Assembly (NCBI GenBank): GCA_964610885.1 | Contig: CAZSWR010000049.1 | Location: 1 to 26,847, forward strand | DNA from: CAZSWR01 sp964610885 | GTDB taxonomy: Bacteria > Bacteroidota > Ignavibacteria > Kapaibacteriales > UBA2268 | Direction of reading: 5' to 3' | DNA: 26,847 bases | Part shown: piece by piece, positions 21,368 through 26,847 of the stretch | Position numbering within the stretch: the first letter of the stretch is position 1 | Layout: each line of letters starts with the position of its first letter | Made by a program: the position numbers and the translations under genes | Notes under the pieces: generated by a model | Databases searched by the model: none | Seen by the model: only the letters and a program-made list of their open reading frames with translations | What the model was told of the DNA's origin: nothing

Positions 21368-23524
21368 ATGAACGAAGATTACATACAGGACGAGCCGGCC
21401 GAATCCGAGGAAGGCGGCAAGCCACCCAAGCGGAAATTCGGTAAATTCGTTGTAATATTCATTATTATTAATATATGCTTCCTTGCTGCTATTGGCCGCT
21501 TGGCATACGTGCAAGGCTTTTCGGCCGATAAGTACCGCGCGCTCGCGAAAAAGCAACACGAGACCCGCGTAACACTTCGCGCCGAACGTGGCTCCATACT
21601 CGACCGGAAGGGCAGGCTGCTGGCCACCAGCGTGCAATGCGTTTCGTTCGCTGCCGACCCCACGGTGCTCAAGGACCCCAAAGACATTCAGAAAATTGCC
21701 ACCGCCATCGAGAAATCCACCGGCGTCCCGGCTGCCGACATTTGCGCAAAAATCGACGCCGCGGACGGTTCGTTTGTCTGGTTGGTGCGCGGGGTGCCGC
21801 CGGCGAATACTTACCTGCTCGATACTATTAAAACGCCCGGATTCATCAAACTCCGCGAACCCAAAAGAAATTACATCTACGGCACCGGCGCGGCCCAAGT
21901 CATCGGTACGACCGACGTGGACAACGTAGGGCTGGCCGGATTGGAGAAGTCGCTCGACACGTTGCTTTCCGGCACCGCCGGATACATGAACGTGTACCGC
22001 GACGCATTGGGCAAGCTGCGCCCATCGCCCGATTTGACTGTTGTGCCGGCCGTCCATGGCAGCAACCTGAAACTGACGCTCGATATTGACTTGCAGCGCA
22101 TCGTCGAATTCGAGCTTATGGAAGGCGTCGTCAGGACCATGTCCGAAAGCGGTACGGCCATCGCCATCGAACCGAAAACAGGAAAAGTGCTCGCTATGGC
22201 CACCTATCCGGTTTATACATCCGGCGAGGACAACAAAGCAACCGCCGTACTGACGCGCAATAGGGCCATCCAGGACGCCTACGAACCAGGCTCCACATTC
22301 AAAATCGTTGCTGCTGCGTCCGCCCTCGAGGAAGGGATGATTAAACCCGAAACAATGGTGAACGCCCACGGCGGCACGCTGGACCTGGGCACATACAAAA
22401 TCACAGACGACAAGCCTCTCGGCATGATTCCATTCACGGCCGCCCTCGAATACTCGAGCAACATAGTCTTTTCGACGGTTGCACTCGAAATGCCCGATGC
22501 GAAACTCTACAAATACGTCCGAGACTTCGGTTTCGGGCTGACGAGCGGAATCGACCTGCCGGGAGAACTGCCCGGGAAAACCCGCAAGATCGAGGAATTC
22601 GACGAACCGACCAAGCGCTTCCTCGGTTTCGGCTATGGAATTGCAACCACTCCGCTTCAGATTCTGAATGCGTATTCGGCCATTGCAAACGGCGGGCAGA
22701 TGATGAAGCCATACATGATTGAAGAAATCCAAGACGCCGACGGCAACGCGATCAAAGCGTTCCAACCGGAAAAGGTGCGGCGCGTGGTCTCCGAGAAAAC
22801 TGCCGAAACGCTTACCGACATGCTTTGCAACGTGGTCGAGCGCGGCACGGGCCAAAACGCTCGGCTCGCCGGAATCAGAATCGCCGGAAAGACTGGCACT
22901 TCGCAGCAATTGGTCGATGCCGAATACTCCAAACAGGCATACAACGCTTCGTTTGTCGGGTACTTCCCGGCGAACGACCCCAAGGTGGCCATTTTAGTCC
23001 TTTTGGACAAACCGAAAGGCGATTACCACGGCGGCGCGGTCGCTGCACCAATTTTCGCGAATATCACGAAAAGATGGTTGGCGGTTTCGGACGATTTCCC
23101 CGAGGAAGCGGCCAAGGCGGGCGCGGGAAGAGTCGAATCGGACTGGGTTTGCGTGCCGGATGTGTGCGGATTATTCTCGCCGGACGCCAACGCAATCGCA
23201 AAAAACTTTGGGCTGAAGCTCAGCTGCGAGACCGATTCGAGTCTCGTGGTGGTTCAGCAAAGTCCCCGAGCGGGCACGTTCGTCCGCCGGGCCGAACTGA
23301 TCTCCGTCAAGACGAAGGGCAAAAATGACCGGCCCGCAAGCAACGCGGCCAAGCAACCGGCGCTGCCGAACGTGGTCGGGCTGTCCGTCCGGCGTGCATT
23401 GGTTTTGGTGCACAGCTATGGCCTTCGGGCGCGAGTGCAGGGCAGCGGCATGGTGGCCGAGCAGTATTACTCCTTTGCCAAAAATGGCGAACCGATGCTG
23501 ACGCTCGTCTGCCGGACGGAGTAA
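21368..23524 (+). CDS. ftsI: Class B penicillin-binding protein, FtsI/PBP3-like, with PASTA domains
   Basis: A 718-residue peptidoglycan transpeptidase of the septum-specific type. It has one N-terminal membrane helix (about residues 28-48), a dimerisation domain, and a transpeptidase domain with catalytic STFK (Ser309-Lys312), SSN (363-365) and KTGTS (508-512). It ends with two PASTA-like repeats (about 598-650 and 665-718); the second lacks the usual Q-x-P-x-x-G core and is divergent. ATG 21368 follows GGGGG and a good promoter; an in-frame start at 21239 would add 43 non-conserved residues. The gene sits outside any mraZ-mraW-ftsL-murE cluster, having an MlaF-like gene upstream and an oppositely oriented gene downstream, so it is either a relocated ftsI or an additional paralogue. 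Confidence 0.92.
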   Translation: MNEDYIQDEPAESEEGGKPPKRKFGKFVVIFIIINICFLAAIGRLAYVQGFSADKYRALAKKQHETRVTLRAERGSILDRKGRLLATSVQCVSFAADPTVLKDPKDIQKIATAIEKSTGVPAADICAKIDAADGSFVWLVRGVPPANTYLLDTIKTPGFIKLREPKRNYIYGTGAAQVIGTTDVDNVGLAGLEKSLDTLLSGTAGYMNVYRDALGKLRPSPDLTVVPAVHGSNLKLTLDIDLQRIVEFELMEGVVRTMSESGTAIAIEPKTGKVLAMATYPVYTSGEDNKATAVLTRNRAIQDAYEPGSTFKIVAAASALEEGMIKPETMVNAHGGTLDLGTYKITDDKPLGMIPFTAALEYSSNIVFSTVALEMPDAKLYKYVRDFGFGLTSGIDLPGELPGKTRKIEEFDEPTKRFLGFGYGIATTPLQILNAYSAIANGGQMMKPYMIEEIQDADGNAIKAFQPEKVRRVVSEKTAETLTDMLCNVVERGTGQNARLAGIRIAGKTGTSQQLVDAEYSKQAYNASFVGYFPANDPKVAILVLLDKPKGDYHGGAVAAPIFANITKRWLAVSDDFPEEAAKAGAGRVESDWVCVPDVCGLFSPDANAIAKNFGLKLSCETDSSLVVVQQSPRAGTFVRRAELISVKTKGKNDRPASNAAKQPALPNVVGLSVRRALVLVHSYGLRARVQGSGMVAEQYYSFAKNGEPMLTLVCRTE

Positions 23525-23590
23525 GTGACTGCCACTTTTTAAATGAGGAAAATTGAATTTACGATTGTCTTTCCTCATCGTCATTGCGCC
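23523..23590. repeat. Hairpin and inverted repeat after the FtsI-like gene
   Basis: AAGTG/CACTT (23523-23537) overlaps the stop codon and runs into TTTTT, a weak terminator candidate. It is followed by ATGAGGAAA...TTTCCTCAT arms (about 23543-23577). TCTTTCCTCATCGTCATTGCG (23568-23588) is the reverse complement of 20100-20120 with one mismatch, so the same motif follows two separate genes in opposite orientation. Confidence 0.55.
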
Positions 23591-23593
23591 GCT

Positions 23594-24360
23594 TCAAAAC
23601 TCTTGCACAATGCCGAGGCGCGAGCTTTGCTTGTATTGCATGCGGGCGATTTGCGTCTCGTCGTATATAATATCTGCTTTGATAAGGATTCCTAAGAATT
23701 TCCATATCTTTATTTGAATTTCATTACGCCACAAGACGTTGCATCGGGAGAATCTATCGAAAGTATTAAACAATTCGAATGTGGATTTGTACGTGGTCGA
23801 GGAATCTATCATCAGGTAGGCATCGAAACCGGTTGTGATACCCGATTCGTGTTTGTATTTTTCTATTTGTTCGGTCTCGAAATTGTCCGTCAGGGCTGTG
23901 TATGAATCTGCCCTGATTTGCTTCAGCGAGAATGCAATCCGCGACACAAGGTAGTTAATCTTGTTTTTTAGTTTGTACGACATGCCCCAGCTTTCGACGG
24001 AAGTTACCGGATCCCACAGTTTTGCAGTTGGCGACAGTTCGCCTTTACTCACGGAAAAGCTCTCGGTCAGTTGCGTCTGGAAAGAAGCCAGGAAAAACGG
24101 GTCGAGCAGCCAACCGGCATTGTATGTAAGCTTGCCTTCGGCTGTCAATTCGTTGTCGGTGGGGAAGAGAGTTTCTTTGTCCAAGCTGGATTTCTTTTCC
24201 AATTTCAAACCGAGGGCAGATTTCTGTGAGAGGTCGAGCGTGAATTTATTGATTTGGATAGATTTGGCAAGAAGATAGTTTAAGTTCACTTCGAGCGAAG
24301 AATAATTCCCCTGCCGCCAAACACGGGGGCAAGAAGCGAAATGATATGTGTTTTTTGCAT
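23594..24360 (-). pseudogene. DUF3078-like gene, 5'-damaged or frameshifted
   Basis: The frame to the stop at 23594 encodes a beta-rich protein resembling the DUF3078 family of Bacteroidota: WRQGNYSSLEVNLNYLL near its start, LTAEGKLTYNAGWLLDPFFLASFQTQLTESF in the middle and IKADIIYDE near the end. That frame has no start codon after the upstream gene's stop; its only start (24457) lies inside the neighbouring gene. In another frame ATG 24358-24360, eight bases after the neighbour's stop, opens MQKTHIISLLAPV, which looks like a signal-peptide start, but this frame stops after 24 codons. One extra base in the five-G run at 24325-24329 would join the two. It is therefore a recent frameshift, a sequencing error, or a degraded remnant with a very short leader. 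Confidence 0.6.
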
Positions 24361-24365
24361 TGTAT

Positions 24366-25598
24366 TTAATTGTACAACACCTTAATCGTCTTTGTGTTGG
24401 TTCCGTTGCTAATTCCAAGGAAATATACACCAAAGGGAACTGATTGAGGAAATTCAAAATTCAACATATCGTTTTGCGAATGCAATATCTGAGTAGAGAT
24501 CTTCTCTCCGCTAAAATTATACAGATTCAATTCGATCGGGCCGGGCATATCCTTAACAAAAATTGAGCAATTGCCGTTTTCGGGGACGATCAAGGTTTCA
24601 ACCGCTTCGCCGGGAATCGCCCACTGGTCTTCTGCGGCCAAGTATTCTATCGATTCCTGATATATTGTTCCATTAAATCCAACAGCAAAAATTACAGAAT
24701 CATTATAAACGTTCAGACTTGTGAAGTTTTCTGAGGTCGAAAGCTCAGTTTTCCATGTCCGCCCGGAATCCCTTGTTGATAGAATCATTCCTTTTGCTTC
24801 TGAATCGCTTTTGCCACATATAAGGATAACAGAATCATTAAGAACTAATGTATTATTGACAAGAAACGAATCATCGTTGATGAATGCGTATTTCTCCCAT
24901 ACGTCTGAAGATTTAGCTTTCCGAGCTATCATTCCGCAGTCGCTGAAAGCGATCAAATCGCCGTTTAAAATATCCATGTTTTTTATTTGATCTTCACAAA
25001 CGTCTGCGCAAACACTTACTTCGGTAAATGTGCTGTTCATTTTTAGTATTTTGCCATTGTCTGTACCAACGAAATAACTTCCACCCGACTCAGCTATTGA
25101 AAGAAACCTGTTATATTCGGGAAAGCTCTTTGTCGTGAATGTATTGTTGTTGTCAGAATATGAAATGAAGGCTTTATTGGTTGATACATTGTATCCGACA
25201 ACAGATATTTGCCCTGTGCCCGAAATGTGAAATTTGAAGCATAATTGATTTTTTGGGGCATTAAATACCGAAAGCCATGTATTCCCACCGTCTATGGTTT
25301 TTTCGACGATTCCGGAAAGAGTATTTATACTTAATCCACATCTAAAGATTTCATTGTTAACTGTACTGGTCGAAACGTACAATGCGTTGATTGTCGATTC
25401 GACAGCCGTTTTGTCTGAGAGATTTACTTCAACTTGCTTCGTAGGAACGTCTCCATTATACAATACAAGCGTTGAATCAATAATTTGTGAGCTTACAAAC
25501 TTACCTATTGAAGTCTTCGTGAATTCTTGCCACTCAGCAAATGCACTGATATTCGACAAAAACGCAACGATACAAGCTAAGATCAAAACCTTTTTCAT
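24366..25598 (-). CDS. Secreted Asp-box protein with T9SS C-terminal sorting domain
   Basis: A 410-residue protein with a clear signal peptide (residues 1-21, ending at SAFA). The body has BNR/Asp-box motifs (TIDGGNTW near residue 110 and TRDSGRTWKT near residue 278) and repeated short beta-blades, resembling Ycf48/sialidase-type beta-propellers. The last 75 or so residues are a type A type IX sorting domain (ELNLYNFSGEKIST, then FGVYFLGISNGTNTKTIKVLYN), so it should be exported across the outer membrane by T9SS. Its substrate or partner is unknown. Base composition is clearly AT-richer than in the ftsI or signalling genes. The stop lies next to the damaged DUF3078-like gene; a terminator from the upstream lipoprotein gene lies just before its start. 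Confidence 0.88.
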   Translation of the reverse strand: MKKVLILACIVAFLSNISAFAEWQEFTKTSIGKFVSSQIIDSTLVLYNGDVPTKQVEVNLSDKTAVESTINALYVSTSTVNNEIFRCGLSINTLSGIVEKTIDGGNTWLSVFNAPKNQLCFKFHISGTGQISVVGYNVSTNKAFISYSDNNNTFTTKSFPEYNRFLSIAESGGSYFVGTDNGKILKMNSTFTEVSVCADVCEDQIKNMDILNGDLIAFSDCGMIARKAKSSDVWEKYAFINDDSFLVNNTLVLNDSVILICGKSDSEAKGMILSTRDSGRTWKTELSTSENFTSLNVYNDSVIFAVGFNGTIYQESIEYLAAEDQWAIPGEAVETLIVPENGNCSIFVKDMPGPIELNLYNFSGEKISTQILHSQNDMLNFEFPQSVPFGVYFLGISNGTNTKTIKVLYN

Positions 25599-25613
25599 AT
25601 TATTTTTTTAATA

Positions 25614-25643
25614 TTAAAAAATACTCGGCATTTTCATGCCGAG
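25614..25643 (-). terminator. Rho-independent terminator after the lipoprotein gene
   Basis: Read on the minus strand, CTCGGCAT (25643-25636) pairs with ATGCCGAG (25631-25624) around a 4-base GAAA loop, followed by TATTTTTT (25623-25616). It ends the transcript of the gene stopping at 25655 and separates it from the T9SS-tailed gene. Confidence 0.92.
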
Positions 25644-25654
25644 ATTAATAAGTA

Positions 25655-26566
25655 TCACCAACCAAATATAGATATTATTCCAGTAATAGCCCAAGTTACC
25701 GCTTCTGCTATAGCATTTGCAACAATGGCCACAGCAGAGGCATATGCCGCAGCTGAGGTTGAAACTGATCTGGCCACAGCTTTATACCATGGCTCTTTGT
25801 GAACAAATATTGAAGCAGCAATTGATACCGCATCAGCAGCAGCTGCTGCTGCCTCAGGCGCTCCAACAGTTAAAGGACAATCCGGTATATTATTGTTTGG
25901 GTTGCTGTCAGAATTCCGTATTTCAGCAATCTCTTTTCTCCACTCTGTCCATTTTGTTTGATTATTCCAATAATAAATACTGAACTTTGCAACAGAATTG
26001 AAGCATTGAGAGATTTGAACATCTTCTGTCGTCAAAGATGTATCAGAAGCAATTGAGTTTTCAATGCTGATAATATCGGCAATTGTTTTATTTATTGATT
26101 TATGATTCTTGTAATCGTATAATGCTTCAAGTGATTTTTGGATATATTTCCGTTGGTTTGGACTATCGAAACAGTTATCAACAAACTCTTTTATATTTTG
26201 GGGGTTTGAGTTTTTCAATTTTTCGGTAGATATTTGGTTTACCTTAGTTTGGAATGTTGATACAGTTTCGTTAAAGACTCCTTGTTTCGCGGCCATGTCC
26301 ACCAAAAGTGCAGAAATATCGTTGTTCCAGTTGTCAATATCAATTTGGCTTTTATGGTCAACAATATACTCAAGGTATTCATTGTGCTTTAAGCCGCAAG
26401 AGTCGTAAGGATTATTATGGTTGAAGAGCAAAGGAGCAGAAATATTTGCAATGGCAGTTGATGCCAATCTCTCACTAGCATCGATACCAGCTGTTTCACC
26501 TGATTTATTGCATGATACAATTATCGAGGTCAACAAAGCAAAAACCAAAATTAGTCTAATTCTCAT
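25655..26566 (-). CDS. Lipoprotein of unknown function with Ala-rich hydrophobic C-terminus
   Basis: A 303-residue predicted lipoprotein: the signal peptide ends IIVSC with Cys19 as the lipid site. The middle (about 40-230) is helical and Asn/Lys/Ser-rich with no domain I recognise; three or four cysteines are scattered through it. The C-terminal 70 residues are very different, alanine-rich and hydrophobic (EAAAAAADAVSIAASIF, then SAAAYASAVAIVANAIAEAV and GIISIFGW at the end). This could be membrane-embedded or an amphipathic tail. ATG 26566 is chosen because GGAGA precedes it at the right distance; an in-frame ATG at 26578 contains that ribosome binding site. AT-rich like the T9SS gene downstream, from which a terminator separates it. 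Confidence 0.78.
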   Translation of the reverse strand: MRIRLILVFALLTSIIVSCNKSGETAGIDASERLASTAIANISAPLLFNHNNPYDSCGLKHNEYLEYIVDHKSQIDIDNWNNDISALLVDMAAKQGVFNETVSTFQTKVNQISTEKLKNSNPQNIKEFVDNCFDSPNQRKYIQKSLEALYDYKNHKSINKTIADIISIENSIASDTSLTTEDVQISQCFNSVAKFSIYYWNNQTKWTEWRKEIAEIRNSDSNPNNNIPDCPLTVGAPEAAAAAADAVSIAASIFVHKEPWYKAVARSVSTSAAAYASAVAIVANAIAEAVTWAITGIISIFGW

Positions 26567-26847
26567 GTTTTTCTCCATATGATTTCTGAATAAATTGTTT
26601 AATCAAATATTATCACGTGGATATCGTCTAATCAGATATCCGCCTAACGGCATCAAACCGGTTCGGTTTGAAGTGGATTTGGGCTTGCCTTTGAGGTTTC
26701 AATTTCGTGGCAAGCCCTATCTTTTTGATTCAAACGGTGGCCCCATTTTTCTCTCCTTTTTTATTGTTAATAAATTGTTGCTATTCATTCTCAGCGAATA
26801 GCGAATAGCGAATAGCGAATAGCGAATAGCGAATACATTATATCAAT
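26567..26847. other. Spacer with hairpins at the right window edge
   Basis: No credible gene. It contains a TCAAACCG-GTT-CGGTTTGA hairpin (26653-26671), a GGGCTTGCC/GGCAAGCCC inverted repeat (26681-26717) using the same GGCAAGCCC word as 231-240 and 462-473, and a heptamer array at the end. The 68-codon frame at 26595-26801 runs through these repeats and was rejected. Confidence 0.7.
26793..26834. repeat. Heptamer tandem repeat, 6 perfect copies of AGCGAAT
   Basis: Six exact units from 26793 to 26834, followed by AC. It may be part of the promoter region of a gene beyond the window edge. The unit differs from the GGGTATA heptamer at the left end of the window. Confidence 0.95.

Noticed and set aside
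21314..22909. Minus-strand 531-codon open frame opposite the FtsI-like gene
   Set aside because: It is antisense to a gene with all three transpeptidase motifs. Its composition (His/Arg/Phe/Val-rich, no domain) is that expected of a mirrored codon pattern in GC-biased coding DNA.
26595..26801. 68-codon open frame at the right edge
   Set aside because: It spans two hairpins and ends in the heptamer array; no start signal or domain is visible.

Overview
The window looks like a chromosome segment from a free-living bacterium of the FCB (Bacteroidota/Ignavibacteriota/Kapabacteria) superphylum. The evidence is an Omp28-type lipoprotein next to a DUF6029-like outer-membrane barrel, a protein with a type IX secretion (T9SS) C-terminal tail, a DUF3078-like remnant and one good TTTG/TAnnTTTG promoter. 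A flagellar export gene (flhB) and clear Shine-Dalgarno sequences before about half of the genes fit a deep branch of the group better than classical Bacteroidia. This placement is an inference; there is no rRNA in the window.

Layout. 1-588: tail of an unidentified reading frame, then a repeat-rich spacer. 589-3887: flhB, then a TPR sensor histidine kinase. 4444-5253: a ferredoxin-NADP+ reductase alone between two repeat-rich spacers. 5851-8409: DUF6029-like barrel plus Omp28 lipoprotein, closed by a strong terminator. 9152-10845 (minus): a PEGA-domain protein coupled by a TAATG overlap to an unusual exported YidD-domain protein. 11410-12336 (minus) and 12625-14118 (plus): a PilM-like protein divergent from a response regulator whose HD-GYP domain has lost its HD metal site. 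14139-19122 (minus): REC/PAS/GAF histidine kinase, NtrC-type sigma-54 regulator (ATGA overlap) and a MmcQ/YjbR protein, probably one operon. 19335-20941 (plus): a family 2 glycosyltransferase and an MlaF-like ABC ATPase. 21368-23524 (plus): an FtsI-like class B penicillin-binding protein outside any division cluster. 23594-26566 (minus): a broken DUF3078-like gene, an Asp-box/T9SS secreted protein and a lipoprotein of unknown function, the last two visibly AT-richer than their neighbours.

The genes fall into two themes: cell-envelope and outer-membrane functions (DUF6029, Omp28, YidD/PEGA, MlaF, FtsI, T9SS protein), and signalling (two histidine kinases, one sigma-54 activator, one degenerate HD-GYP regulator, one PilM-like ATPase-fold protein). 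The most striking non-genic feature is how dense and layered the intergenic repeats are: a 133-bp terminally inverted element in two copies, a roughly 190-bp composite block in two copies, more than ten short hairpins with varying stems around a constant CTACG/CGTAG core, a 26-bp perfect palindrome, and two unrelated heptamer tandem arrays near the two window ends. No RNA gene, CRISPR array, transposase or prophage gene was found.
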